Program-made: the position numbers and the translations under genes
Shown here: one piece after another, positions 38,196 to 50,698 of the stretch
How the letters are laid out: each line of letters begins with the position of its first letter
Numbering within the stretch: position 1 is the stretch's first letter
Notes under the pieces: generated by a model
What the model saw: only the letters and a program-made list of their open reading frames with translations
The model's database searches: none
What the model was told of the DNA's origin: nothing
From: Platycarya strobilacea
Taxonomy: Eukaryota > Streptophyta > Magnoliopsida > Fagales > Juglandaceae
Length of the DNA stretch: 64,000 bases
Assembly (NCBI GenBank): GCA_036898215.1
Contig: CM072546.1
Coordinates: 4,774,001 to 4,838,000, forward strand
Direction: 5' to 3'

Positions 38196-39050
38196 ATGTC
38201 AGGAGGAAGAGCTTCAAATCCTATCAGATTTGATGTGGAGAAATTTGATGGGAGAATCAATTTTGGCTTGTGGCAAGTGCAAGTCAAGGATATCTTGATT
38301 CAATCAGGATTACACAAGGCGTTGAAAGGTAGACCAGTCCCTGAAGTCAGTAGTCGTTCAAGCACTACTGGTGAAACAAAGAGCAGATCTGGAATGAGCG
38401 ATGAAGATTGGGAGGATTTGGATTTGAGAGCGGCAAGTGCAATTCGTCTGTGCCTAGCCAAGAATGTTCTTGCAAATGTGCATAGAATATTCACGGCAAA
38501 GGGACTCTGGGAAAAGCTCGAAGAGTTGTATCAGACGAAAGGTGTCTCGAATCGAGTGTACCTGAAGGAGCAGTTTCATACACTGCGGATGAGTGAATGT
38601 ACGACTATTTCAGATCATTTAAGTGTTCTCAATGGCATTGTCTCTGAGCTGGAATCTATTGGAGTTAAAATTGACGATGAGGATCAAGTCTTGAGGCTGA
38701 TCTGGTTTCTTCCATCTTCCTATGAGCATATGAAGCCTATTTTGATACATGGGAAGGAGAAAATAATTTTTTCAGAGGTTACCAGTAAACTTTTTTCTGA
38801 AGAAAGAAGGCTAAGTAGTGGAAGTAATGGTTCACTTAAGAACTTAGTAATGGTGACAGCTGGTGATTGGAAGAGAAAGAACTCTATGAAGAAGAAAGTA
38901 GTCTGCTGGGTGTGTGGACAACCTGGGCACGTAAGAAGAAATTGTCCAAAAGGTGGAGCAGGTTCGGCAAGAGGCTTCAAGTCAGTAAATGGAGATACTG
39001 ACAATGAAACTAACATCGTGTCTCTCTCTACAGAAGATGACTTTTGTTAA
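38196..39050 (+). CDS. Copia-type Gag with CCHC zinc knuckle
   Basis: An intact 284-codon frame. The N-terminal and central parts match the plant copia Gag (UBN2/DUF4219) type: 'VEKFDGRINFGLWQVQVKD', 'KGLWEKLEELYQTKGVSNR', 'LNGIVSELESIGVKIDDED' and 'LIWFLPSSYEHM'. A single CCHC knuckle, CWVCGQPGHVRRNC, spans residues 237-250. Gag packages element RNA into particles. The frame ends in TAA before any protease motif. The first ATG lies about 230 nt past the LTR, with no earlier in-frame ATG noted. It is uninterrupted although the LTRs have diverged by several percent, so it may be recent or under constraint. A domesticated gene is less likely because the flanking LTRs and target duplication are complete. 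Confidence 0.9.
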   Translation: MSGGRASNPIRFDVEKFDGRINFGLWQVQVKDILIQSGLHKALKGRPVPEVSSRSSTTGETKSRSGMSDEDWEDLDLRAASAIRLCLAKNVLANVHRIFTAKGLWEKLEELYQTKGVSNRVYLKEQFHTLRMSECTTISDHLSVLNGIVSELESIGVKIDDEDQVLRLIWFLPSSYEHMKPILIHGKEKIIFSEVTSKLFSEERRLSSGSNGSLKNLVMVTAGDWKRKNSMKKKVVCWVCGQPGHVRRNCPKGGAGSARGFKSVNGDTDNETNIVSLSTEDDFC

Positions 39051-39405
39051 AAGGAGACATGTACATCCTCATGGCATGTCGCTAATTCCAAAGTTTCCAT
39101 GATAGATGATGTGTTAATGTTAGTTGTTCCACAAATTTGTACACGGGCATTGGTTTGGCATTGATGCAAGGTGTGTGGTGGAAATTCATGTCGATGGCTG
39201 ATGAATTTCCAGGAAAGCCAAACGTGGGAGTTGCACCATAATTTTTCAGCAAGGTTATTTTCGACATGGGCCGAAGTGAAATGCTTGGAATTGGTTTATT
39301 CTGAGTGAGTATACTTTTATGGTGGAGTATGATAGCGGAAGCTATGAAGATCCTCATTGCGGTGGAGCATAGCTGTGGGATCAGTTAAAGTCGCAAGGTG
39401 GAGAT

Positions 39406-39829
39406 TGTTGGATTTTTTGCTCCTTGAATCCCACATGGGAAAGGAGTGGGAGAGGGGCAATGCCAAGGGGGTTATAAAATGAGGCCTAACCTCCTTGGTT
39501 TAAACACACAAGTCAGAAACTTATCTAGTAACTTTTGACTTTAGTAAAATTTCTCTATTGTCCTTTTTGTATGTAAAAGGAAGAGAGGTGAAAGTTAGAG
39601 TTTTACTAGTGGGAAAAGTTTTTGTGGGTGTCATTGGGGTGAGGAGAAAAATTGTGTGATTATAACAATTTTTCACATAGTGTATTTTCTTCTCTGGGTC
39701 TGGTGATTTTTCTCCTGTTTTGGAGTTTTCCACGTAAATTCTTGTGTTGTGTTTATTTCTCTATTTTTCTTGTTATTCTGTTAAAAGTAGATCCTGATGG
39801 GAGGAATTTGGAAGCCCAGATTCCCAACA
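39406..39829 (+). repeat. 3' LTR of the Gag-only element
   Basis: 424 bp, nearly identical in layout to 37543-37965, preceded by the purine tract and followed by the ATATT target duplication. Confidence 0.9.
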
Positions 39830-39834
39830 ATATT

Positions 39835-40251
39835 ACCTTTTTAATTGCAAACAATAAGATCATCCCTATCAGTTTACATGTTCCAGATGATCTAGTGCTG
39901 CTTCTAGTGCATTCTCGTTGTGATCTTGACCAGTGAGCTGTGAGACTTATGATCATAATTTTTGGTTGATTGTTTTTCCTTTAATTAATATATACAAACA
40001 GCGAGCATGAGTTTCTCTTATAAGATAATTAATTGTTCTTGGTATGTAACAACGGCATTAATTGAAGGTAGAATGGTATTTTAAGCGGATCATGGCCGGT
40101 ACGTAGGGCGTTGTAATATATTAACACTACATCCCGATGATCTCTAGTTCATATGCTTATTGAATACTGTCTCGAAAACTTGACTAAGTACTGATAGAAA
40201 GAGATATATAAATCACGATTTACTTGTAATATTATTAAATCCTGATTTACG

Positions 40252-40284
<33 letters not shown>

Positions 40285-41672
40285 GCAGTTGCAAGCTATA
40301 GGTCGAGCATATTCAAGGTTCCACTTAACAAAATCAAGGCGCATAATCACTGAAATCTATTCATCGAATTAGGGAATTGATCAAGGATACGATCGTGTTG
40401 CCTATATATCTCTTCACTTGATATTTGTTTGCCATCATCAAGTTAAAGAGTGGGAAAGAGATTATGTTTCATGCACCATCTTTTCCCAAAGTATGTTAAA
40501 ACAAGGAGATCATGAGGAGTAAATTGAATGATATATATATATATATATATATATAGTTGCTTGCCATTAATGTAGCACATGATGAGACGAGGAGCTGGCG
40601 TAATGGCCACTATCATATTGCAAGTTGCATTTATCACAGTCAAAAGAAGCCCCTTCTCTGTGTAGGGGTCAAACTGATCAATGGCATTGCATATACATTG
40701 AACTAGCATAGAATAAGAGCATTATATGACATGCATCTGTGCTTCGAGTTCCATGTTCATTATAATTAGAAGGCTTTGAAGATATGAACTCCCTATCCAG
40801 TACATTCTTCCTCATTATGTTCACCACCAATCATATTTAATTATCTTAATTTTATTTTTATATATAATTACTAATATTTTAAAGGGCCGGGGGATTTGCC
40901 GCACAACATTTTCCATTTTCCTGTAACAAATACACGCATTTTTGTAAAGAATAAATCTATTTATCATCCTCTTTCTTATTATCTTCTTATTATTTTGTGA
41001 TGTGGTATTAGATAATAGGCTAATAAGTGAAATATAATAAATAATCTTCAATCATCTAATGCCACATCATAAAATAATAAGAGGATGATGAAAAATAAAA
41101 ATAATAAATAGCATTGCTCATTTGTAAATGTATATCCATGCGTGAGTGTTTAATTTACCACTTGAATTTTAAGCCCCAGAAATGTACGGATAAAGAGATT
41201 CAAAATGCGTTGCTAGGCTGCGCCCAGCATATTGAGGCATGTTGCCTAAGCTAAATTCTTCATAATTTATCTTCTTTTTTTGTTTTAAAAAAATTGTCAT
41301 TTTTTTATTATTTTAAAATATTAAAAAAAATCAATATACTAATAGTTACTTTCTTAATTAATAAGTAAAATAAAATATTAAAAAAATTAAATTCATGAGT
41401 GGTCAAAATAACTAGGCAAGATGGAGGGGCATATAGTAGCATTTTTCAAATATATATAGTTCTTAGACATGGATTCGATTATTTCCAATTATATGTTCTC
41501 TTGGAGTACTGTCAAATTTAAAAGCTGGGAAATGATATATTCTAAATCATATAAGATGACTCTTTAATTTTGAAGTCGATTGATCCGTAGGTCGACTTTA
41601 AACTTATAACCTTGAAATTAAGCACCAAACATTAATTACACTCAAGCCAGCCGATATATGATCAGAATCATG

Positions 41673-41705
<33 letters not shown>

Positions 41706-41994
41706 CAGACGTTTGATTTTCATATATTAATATAGTCACCATAATTATTATTCCTAGCTTCTAATTCAAAATTTTCCATGATTAATTAATAACGCTTTGC
41801 TCACCTTAACCCATGCGGTCAAGAATATCATCATGATCAGAATAAATTATTTTCGCTCCTGAGCCTTAAGTTAGAGAGCTAAGCCAAACAAAACCCAGGC
41901 AAGCTCTCACAACTAATAAGCTAATGCATGGGCCAGAATCATGCAAACCTACAGATTTTTCACGAAGACAAGACAGCAAGATGGGAAATGAATG

Positions 41995-42029
<35 letters not shown>

Positions 42030-42752
42030 CATTTGAAAAGAGGGGATTCGCTTCCGCGCGCATGCAGGCCCTACATGAAATTGATCAGGTTCCATGCAAT
42101 TAGTAGCAGTCTGAGTGTCCTAATTATCTAGCTAGCTAGCTAGATAGATCTGCTACATATGGATCACTTGAGAATAAAATATATATATATATACATATGT
42201 ATCATATATGTATGTATGTATGTAGGTATTTAATCATATATTAATTAATTTGGACCATTTAAACGAGCTCTTAATTAAGGATCATGGGCAAGTGTCATGA
42301 CTTCTTTTCTCAAAGTATTTGCATAATCATGAAATCTCTCTCTCTCTCTCTGATCACTCGCTCAGTAAATGATATGCGCATTAATATTTGGGACCATTAT
42401 CTATATATTTAATATGGAGTATGATTTACACTAGCTAATTCATTTTTACTGAGTGGTTTTGTGACTATACGTTTTCTGGACCACAAGAAGGCATATAAGA
42501 TAGTGGCAGCAGAAAATGCAAATAAATAGCCAGTCCTTTTATTTTAAACTACTACGTACAGTACTAGGCAAAACTACTTAATTACTATGCTAGCTCTATG
42601 GAGTTTTTGCGGGTTAATATATGTGGCCTTTTCTAATGAAATTAGATTATATTTTCTACCAGGCGACGCGAAGTCCTTAATTACTAAATACCTCAAACGT
42701 AGAAAATAATTGGAAATTATTATGAATTGTATTATCCTGTAACTACCAGGCG
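39835..42752. other. AT-rich intergenic region with (AT)n tracts
   Basis: No recognisable gene. (AT)n tracts lie near 40261-40284, 40530-40555, 41670-41705, 41999-42028 and 42178-42192, and a (CTAG)n run near 42129-42146. A minus-strand open frame at 40709-40443 has plausible codon use over its first 55 codons but no known family, and it ends in an (AT)n tract. Confidence 0.45.
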
Positions 42753-43063
42753 CACTACAAGAAAAATGAACAGTTATGGCCAAAAAGTTGTGACTAAAAT
42801 GATTATTTTCGCAGGAAATAACTTTTTACGACATTTTTTTTTATACTTTTTGCGATGAAATCTGACGTTGCAAAAAAACTATTTTCTTGTAGTAGCGGTT
42901 GTTAGAGTCGTTACTAAAAAAATTGTTTATTTGTTATCAATTATTTTTAATAAAAATATATTTTTTTTTTTGAAAATGAGTAATCTATAATATTTTTGTC
43001 GCAAATAGTCATTTTAATTTCGTCTAAAATAACTCGCCATAAATACTTATCTTTTTTGTAGTG
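42753..43063. mobile_element. 311-bp CACTA-type MITE
   Basis: The left end CACTACAAGAAAAATGAACA and right end ttttttgtagtg form CACTACAA inverted termini. Both sides continue with related sequence (TTATGGCc near the left, TTATGGCg in the reverse complement of the right). Inside are motifs like 'ttgcgatgaaa' and 'gtcgcaaatag', similar to subterminal motifs of the large CACTA at 27869. The flanking triplets (gcg, agt) do not match, so the target duplication is not confirmed. Confidence 0.6.
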
Positions 43064-44020
43064 AGTAATTAATATATTTGATGGACTAGTTTGAAGCATG
43101 ATCTTGATTCCGTATGTATAACAAGATGCATAGTGCATTCTAATTTTGGCTAGTACTTACCCTCTACGACACAGCTGATCATAAAGATAGCAATTTTTAC
43201 GTACATAATTCTTTGCATTCTTAGATAGAGGAGTATAGAAAGATATATGCCAACTCCAGGAAGGCAGGAGAAAGCTCAGACCATGAATAAATAAGGAGTA
43301 CGAGATTGCTTGTTGTCGGAAGGGAGTGACACAGGCTTCACGCATTGGTGGAAATTTTGAACTATTGGAGATAGATGCAGGTAGCTAGCTAGATTAGTGT
43401 GAGGGGAGTGCTTGTGGGTCATCATGTAAGTCATAATGGAGAGAGAGAGAGAGAGAGAGATTATACATCAAAGTCAATTAATCTAGTAGTGTGTTCGATC
43501 CAAAGATTATAGCCTGTTGATCATCACAAATGGGCCAAGAGTCGTCATAAAATCAACCTAACCTAGAAAATATTGCATTCTAAACTTAGCCATCTATCAT
43601 TGCCGAACTCATTTTCCATGTTAATTAGCATGCGTTCCCGGGCAAAGAAAACACATTTTTCATGTGTCGCCGATGCTATAAATCGATGCGTGGCTAGAAA
43701 ATCCATATATGTGCGTGCGGGGCACAAAGAAAACATTGCAAACTTAGACCAATTATTGGTCAAAAAAGGTGGCATGAAATTTCAAAAGTAATTAAATATT
43801 GTTTTGTCAACATACAATGGTGTAATTAGTTTAATTTCTATAATACATATGTATATTATATATATATATATATATTATTCTTTAGTTTTGGTCACTGATA
43901 TATTCTGAAGTCATGCAGTCGGTTACTATGGAAATAAATAAAAACAGCAATATCATCCGAATCAATCTTGAATTAGGACATTGTTTTTTCGACATTGATG
44001 TTCTTTCCTACTCGTTAATT
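43064..44020. other. Intergenic, no gene recognised
   Basis: Contains a short (GA)n run at about 43439-43460 and an (AT)n tract at about 43857-43878. Open frames on both strands around 43157-43345 and 43563-43791 have no recognisable similarity. Confidence 0.4.
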
Positions 44021-44157
44021 CACTACAAGAAAGATAAATATTAGTGATCTAATATTTGCTATTAAAATGATTATTTACAACTAAAATAACTTAATAGTGA
44101 CTTAAATGAACTACTTACAACTAATAAATAGTCGAAATAAATAGTTTTTTTATAGTG
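44021..44157. mobile_element. 137-bp CACTA-type MITE
   Basis: The left end is CACTACAAGAAAGATAAA and the right end is tttttttatagtg (reverse complement CACTATAAAAAAA). The AT-rich interior has repeated 'acaactaa' units. Related decayed copies are seen at 25116 and possibly 59017. Flanking triplets do not match. Confidence 0.55.
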
Positions 44158-47100
44158 TAAATAAAATTGAAATGCATACAATAGTACTTTAGTTATAATT
44201 ATATATTAAATGTTCACAATCTTGTATTTTAAGATAGATTTCATCATGTCCCTAACTACTATCTTGATTACTAATACTTGTTTGCAGATCTCATGCATGT
44301 CCTTTGATTTCTTTCCAGTACAAAACGCATGCATATACAAGAAAGCGGCCTATAAGGACAGTAATTAATGGAATATAGAATTATATATATAAGTGATCAA
44401 CTAATTCTTCCGATTGGTGTATATAATTCTACATGGAAAAAGTCTTCTTATAACTCGGCACCCGGCCCACTACACACAAAATATATAAAAGAAACAAATG
44501 GTCATACTCTAATTAGTTTTTCCTGTAAAGAATTTATAAATAATTTATTCATCTGATCCAAAATTTCCTTTGGAAATGGCAGTTGGCTTCATGTGGGAAG
44601 ACAATCTTTTTCTTCTTCCTTTATAAAATGAGTTTCGCAATAGTACTAGTATTGAAGGATATGTCTCCCATTGGCGAGCATTCCTGCATGCCGACACAAA
44701 CCTAAAAATCCATGACATACGGACTACACTATTTGTTAGTAGCTAGCTAGCGAGGTCCAAATTCAATAATGTTATGTGGTATAAAGGGCTAGTCAGCATA
44801 TTGTTGAAGTATGTGGCACATATTTAATACATGTATAACAATAAGATAATAGATTATAGTAATTATTGTATGCGCGCTCCTGTGGATGTAGGTACACTAC
44901 CGAACCACTTAAAATCTCTATGTAATTTTTTCTTATATATTTTTTCTTTTGATTAATTTCGTATTATTCATCGTAATTGTGACACAATCACAATATATAT
45001 ATATATAATGATGCTCTCTATATGTGCTATAGTACAATCACTGAAACTCGTTAATGAAGCACATCATAGATGGGAAGAAAATGATCAAACGAAATGATGC
45101 TGAAGCAAAAAGTCTCTAGGTCCTACTTATATATATATTCATCACCTTTTGTGGTTTGCTGATGTGCTTATGGTACCAAAGTTCAAAAGCATTACAGGAA
45201 AAAGGCTTAGAAAGGAAGAGCAATATATCCCACCTACTATTAATCCTACAGCCTCTTTTGACCCTACCAAGTAATCCTACTTCTTTTGACCGCTTTCCTT
45301 GGGGAGAAATTAAAATGCCTATTTGATCTTTTCAAAAAACTAATTATTAAACAGGAATAAAGTAGATTTTAGAGAGATTTGGTGGCCTGGTCGGTTGAAT
45401 TTATAAGAACTACACTATCCTAACCACATATATATTTATATATACGTACACGTACTTTTAATATTTTGGGCATATATATATATATATTTTCCACACATGA
45501 GGCACAGTACTTTAAAGCTAGTGATCAGGTAAGAGCAATATTGTTGGGTTATCGAAGTTCATGCATGCTAGCTTGGGTTGACTTCTGGAAACAATTTGCC
45601 CATTCATGAACCATGATCTAACAAGTAAATTAGAAGTTGATTAGAAGGAATTTCTTACCGTGTTTGACACATCTATAGGGAAGGAAATAACTTGGCAAAC
45701 GGGCTTGCTCGACTGGGTGCTTCAGGTGATTCTAAGGTCTGATCTGGAGTTGCTCTAATCTTCCAAAGTCAATTCGTTGTACATATAGATTGGATAAAGG
45801 AGGTTGTGCCTTTATTCGGTAATAATGGTTTGGTTTTTGTTATTCTTTATGGGTTTATTAATTGTTTGGTGGGATATATATTTGTTTCTACATTGGTTAT
45901 TGTTTTTGAATAAGTGGTCTGGTTTAAAAGTTGTTTAAGCATGTTTAAATTTGTTTTTATTGGTTTTGTTTTCGTAATTGGGATATTTTATTATCTATAT
46001 TTTCTTTGTAAATTTCAAGTGCCTGAATTGTTATTACAGTATTCCTATACTAAAATTGAGGATTGATTAATAAATTTAGATGTGGTTACCTATTGGACAT
46101 GTGACTACTATCTCTTTAAAATAAAAAATTAAATAAAAAAATAAATTAGAAGTTATTGCATGAAGAAAAACAACAGCAACAGTTCGAAGATCATCATGAT
46201 ATTATTATTCATGTAATCATGTATATATTAGGTCACTTAAGTCATTACCTAACACCCCTTAATAGAAGAAGGTCCAAAAAAATTTTGGAAGTAGATTTTA
46301 AAATATATATATAATTAAAATCATTAATTAATTCAATAAAAGAACATCAAAAATATCAAATAGATATTATATATAATATTATTAATTAAAAATATTAGTT
46401 AAGAAAGTAGCATAAATTCTTAAATAATAATTCATTTAACAGATAATAGAAATTATTTTTAAATAAAAATCTAATATAAGAATACAAATAAATTATTTTA
46501 TTTTTTTAATAAAATCTCAATCAAAATTTTTTCTTTAACTACGCCTTTAATGGCCTATTGAGCCGGCCCGAGGTCGGGATTATAGAAAGTATTTATTTTA
46601 TTTTATTTTTTTATCTTTTTATTAAGTGGACGAAGTGAAAAAATAAAAAGCTATTGAAGTCCAGACATCTTGTCAACAAGTGGCGTTCTAAATGGCGATT
46701 TTAACGGCAGCCAAAGCCAATGTTTACGCCGTCTATAAGATTCAATGTTTGCCACTATCAACTATGAATTGTCAAGGATCTGTCGGGCCACAAAACAACC
46801 AAAACATTATAATTCATGATAGTTGTTCCTTCCAATATCCATAGACATAAGAAAATCTTCCCCATTGCCTACTCTAACAAAAACACACTTGATGTCATGT
46901 TCTAATTCGACTACAAAAACAAAAAGAAAGTATTTATCACAAATAAACATGTTGATTGTAATTAATTTATTACAAATATTTATCTTTTAATTAAAGCAAC
47001 CTCAATGGTTTCCACAAGGTCCAATTTAATTAATTATAAGCAAATGTTGGTGATCACGCTCTCTACGTGTTGTGCACTACATTAATTAATAATTTGTTAT

Positions 47101-48424
47101 ATCCAAAATTAAGGGCGCAGAATGATAGGGGTTTTCAATGCCGATCATGATATGAATGTGAGGAAGATCAATCGAAAAGGCCCTTTGCATTCATTCAGTT
47201 GCCCTGCGGCCTGCCTCCTCTCATGGCATAATTCTACGCCCGCACATGAGAAACAAACAAATTACAAACTTAAGCAGCATATATATATATCGAATGAAAT
47301 CCGAAAACTACTACATATGTCTCTACTAATTGGTAAAAACTTTCATTTTAAATATCAAATCAAACTGAACAACAAATAATGAGAACGTTACTGGAGAGGA
47401 ACAGAGTGTGGCCGAGCCGCCGAGCTGTTAAGGAGGTAGCTAAGCTTAATTTATAGAGTACTACCACACTGAAACACCGATCCATGCATCATCTCCAGTG
47501 ACACGACACAATTATTCGACCACAAAATGTGATTGGATGGTATATTGACATTAACAAAATCACCTCAACACGTGGCATTTATTTATACGATTGTCGGCAG
47601 GAGGAGTCATACTCGATGGGAGTTTTTTTATAAAAGTTTGTGCACTGCTTCCCGGGGGACAAGGCCGAGACACGATTTGGGGAAAAGTTACCTTCTACTA
47701 TAGGCAGCATGGTTGATTAGTCATAGACACTATTACATGAGCTTTAATGTTGTGGGTTCCCCCATTCAAGCCCATTAATTGACGACACGTGGTACATAGG
47801 ATGACGACATACTAGGTGAGGTGCAGGACATGTCCGAAGTGGAGTTAAATTAATCATGCCATTCATGTGGTGTATGTCAAATATATATGCTTCTCCGTCC
47901 AATATCACAAAATTAAATTAGTCGGGTTCATTTATATGTAGAAGAATCTGAAACTAAAGCAACAAGGCCATACATACAGTAGCATTACGGCATCTGAATT
48001 AAGTTCAAATAATTTAGCCGAGTACATTATATATCTAATCGCATTATGATTTGTTCGACCGGCCTTGTGATTTACATAAATTGATCAACTTCAATTAATA
48101 ACTCGATCGAGATCGATTTGTCCGGTGATGATCATTTAAGTTTAAGCTGCTGTTGCGGGTACCTCGTATTGATATTAACTCATGATTCATCTTACTTATC
48201 AAAGCAAACCCTAACTTACTTAATTTTGAACGCAAAAGCTAGCAGTCCAAATAATGAATTGGGCAAAGCTCCTACATAAATTTTTTTTTTAAACTCGTAA
48301 AATTATCATTTGTTTCAAAAATTTAAGATAATAAAAAAAATATAAATTTTATTATTTATTTTATATCTTAATAATATTCATTCACACTTGTATGACAGAC
48401 CCTTCAATGATTGTGGCTCACAAC
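44158..48424. other. Large AT-rich intergenic region, no gene recognised
   Basis: Apart from a possible LINE RNase H tail (45672-46145) I see no coding content. The region 47000-47850 is less AT-rich and has ACGTG cores near 47570 and 47788, but no supported gene. (AT)n tracts lie near 44995-45007 and 45474-45486. Confidence 0.45.
45672..46145 (+). pseudogene. Possible LINE RNase H C-terminal remnant
   Basis: 'GNNLANGLARLGASGDSK' resembles the 'GNxxADxLAxxG' end of RVT_3 RNase H domains. An A-rich stretch at about 46110-46145 could be the tail. The fragment is short and partly low complexity, so the call is tentative. Confidence 0.35.
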
Positions 48425-49279
48425 TAACACTACAAAAAAAAAAAAAAAATTGGGACAAATTTTTTTTCTAACGAATACAATTCATTAGCAAATGACATTT
48501 TGTCACAAAAAGTCACATGTCAGAAATGTTATGTTGGAAATAATTATAATGGACAATTTTATTTCTAATGATATAAAATCTATGAATATTAATTATTTTT
48601 TCCAACGAATATAGAATCATTAAAAAAAATTGTTAGATAATACTTTTTTCCTATGAGTTGTGGAATTATTATTGACGATACTATTTTGTGAGAAAAAAAA
48701 ATACATTTTTCAACTATATTTTGGGTAGTAAATAATCATCTTTTCCTATCTAATTCACATCGTCACAAAATTTGACATCCCAAGTAAATATATTGGACAA
48801 ATTTATTTGTCATGAACTAGAATATGTGAAAATTAAACACCTTTTCTCACAAATATAAATCATAAGGAAAAGGCAACATACACTTCTATCTCAAACTCAA
48901 AATTGTGTGCTTTGAGTTCTAAATCACTTAACACAATCTAGCCCGACAACAGAATCTCACAACATGAATTCTCTCTCTCTTTCATTTTCGGCTCTCTCTC
49001 CTTCCCTGAGTTCTCTTCTCGATTTAGACTCCCTCTCCTTTTTCTCTCTCCACTTCATGGCCCTTGTCACCATTTGCGGTCGCAGAGCACGTTGGACAAG
49101 AGGGCTTTGTCTCCCTCGCTATCAGATTGTTCTTTCTCCAATAGAAACCAAAGCCTAGAGAGAGAGAGAGAGAGAGAATGGGAAGTTTTCGAATGTATTC
49201 CTAGGGCTTGATGGAAAACCACGATCGATGGAAGCCTGCTCGAAGGAACTCAACTGGGTTCCTAGGCCTGTCTTTCATG

Positions 49280-49676
49280 CATTTGGGTATGTTTAGATAG
49301 TTTTGCATTTTAGGATTTTTGGGTTTAATTTCTTTGATTTTTTTAATCATTTAAATCTTAATGTTACCGCCATTTTTACACAGGAACATTTGTTGAATCA
49401 TGTGTAGCGTGCAATGCCTCATAGACTTGGTCAGGAGAAGTGGCTTAAGTTTTGCCTTGTGCATTGGTTGCTGGATTTTGAAGATTGACAACGAGTTTCG
49501 GAGCAGAGGCATGGAAATTGGCCTCTTTCTTTGGGTATTTCTTGCCCCGTGTCTTGTGCATTTAGATGTTTCTAGATAGTTTTGCACTTTAGGATTTTCA
49601 GGTTTGATTTCTTTGATTTTTTTAATTATTTAAATCTTAATGCCGCTGCCATTTTTACACGAGTGCATTTGTTGAA
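49280..49676. repeat. Direct repeat inside the second CACTA element (offset about 279 bp)
   Basis: About 49280-49395 recurs at 49559-49676. Both copies share 'gatagttttgca', 'ttaggatttt', 'tttctttgatttttttaat', 'atttaaatcttaatg' and 'catttttacac', then 'catttgttgaatcatg'. Confidence 0.75.
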
Positions 49677-50623
49677 TCATGGTTTTTGTGCATGTTTTTG
49701 CAATTTAATTTATCTGATTTGGATGGGTTTTTTTTAAGGGCTTTGGATTTTTTGGTTTTGGTTCTTTCTCTCAACTCAGGAGTTCTTCAAGCAGTAGCAT
49801 TTATAGGTTTATTTTTTATTTAATTGATATCATTGGGTGATGGACAATGCTACATACAGTCCAAAAAACTAGACTCTTTTGCAGTCCAAGCAATAAACAA
49901 ATAAAAAAAATCTCTATTTTAGAATAAAATTGATTAAAATACCCTTATTTACAAATAAAAAATTCTAAAAATTTGAAAAATTCATTTTATTTAGTCATAA
50001 AATGAAAGTGTTTTTATGTGGACTGCAATGCAGTCTATCAAATATAGACTGCAAAAAGAATTATTCTTTGGTGATTCACTTTTTGCAAGGAATTTGATTT
50101 GTGGTTTGATTTTTGTGTATTTTTTACAGTTTAAGTGATCTGATTGAAGTGGTTTTATTGATTTCTTTCAATATTTTCTTGAGTTGGAGTTTTATGCATT
50201 TACTCATTCCTCATTTCTTGTAGCAGTTATAACAATTTTGAAGGGGAAAGTTCAAGAAATTGAGCTTCCAATCTCTAAAGTGGAGTTTGGGATGTAATGG
50301 CCCATGAATTCGTTGGGTTTGATTGTTGCATTGCTAATCTCAATATGGTTATTAGTTCTGCTTTTGGTATTACATTTCTGTGGTGGGTTAGGATTTTGGA
50401 ATTCTGAAATTGCAATGTGGTTCACGTAACTATTTTTTAACTTGTATTTTTCTTTCTTTAATAACCTAACTCTACTAGTAATAATATAACTTTCTCTATT
50501 TAGTTGTAGGGAAATTCGAGAAAATGAGATGAAGCACAATTTTTTAATCTTATGAGCTATGTTTTTTGATAGGTGAATCTTCTTTCATTATAATTAACAA
50601 AAGCTATTTTCCTTCTATTTTAG

Positions 50624-50698
50624 GTGTGTTTTTTCAGACAATTCTTCAAGTCAGCTACCAACATTGATTACCTTACACTGAGACATGGATTTATCATG
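50624..50698 (+). pseudogene. Captured MLO-family exon inside the CACTA element
   Basis: A 75-nt segment, in frame for 25 codons, encodes 'VCFFRQFFKSATNIDYLTLR' followed by HGFIM. From memory this is the conserved exon of plant MLO seven-transmembrane proteins ('CFFRQFF.SVTKxDYLTLRHGFI'). It is preceded by ttctattttag (acceptor) and followed by gtgagt (donor), so the original exon with both splice sites was captured. No other MLO exon was found nearby. It could be spliced into a chimeric transcript but cannot make an MLO protein. Confidence 0.8.

Larger units (their letters stand above)
37543..39829 (+). mobile_element. Non-autonomous LTR retrotransposon encoding only Gag (TR-GAG type)
   Basis: LTRs at 37543-37965 and 39406-39829 both start TGTTGGATTT and end CCCAACA. 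The 5-bp target duplication ATATT lies at 37538-37542 and 39830-39834. A primer-binding site, tggtattagaacc, starts at 37967, close to the initiator-tRNA-Met site. A purine-rich tract, aaggtggagat, ends at 39405. The interior is only 1440 bp and has one open frame, a copia-type Gag. Protease, integrase, RT and RNase H are missing, so mobility would depend on another copia element. The LTRs differ at roughly 20 of about 423 positions by eye. Confidence 0.92.

Noticed and set aside
40443..40709. Minus-strand open frame of 88 codons as a gene
   Set aside because: The first part has plausible codons, but no family is recognisable, there are no matching exons nearby and the frame runs through an (AT)n microsatellite.
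42750..43066. Target-site duplications for the small CACTA-like elements at 42753 and 44021
   Set aside because: The flanking triplets differ (gcg/agt and att/taa), so the duplications could not be confirmed and confidence was lowered.
47000..47850. Unannotated gene in the less AT-rich segment
   Set aside because: ACGTG motifs are present, but no open frame or splice pattern with a recognisable product was found on either strand.
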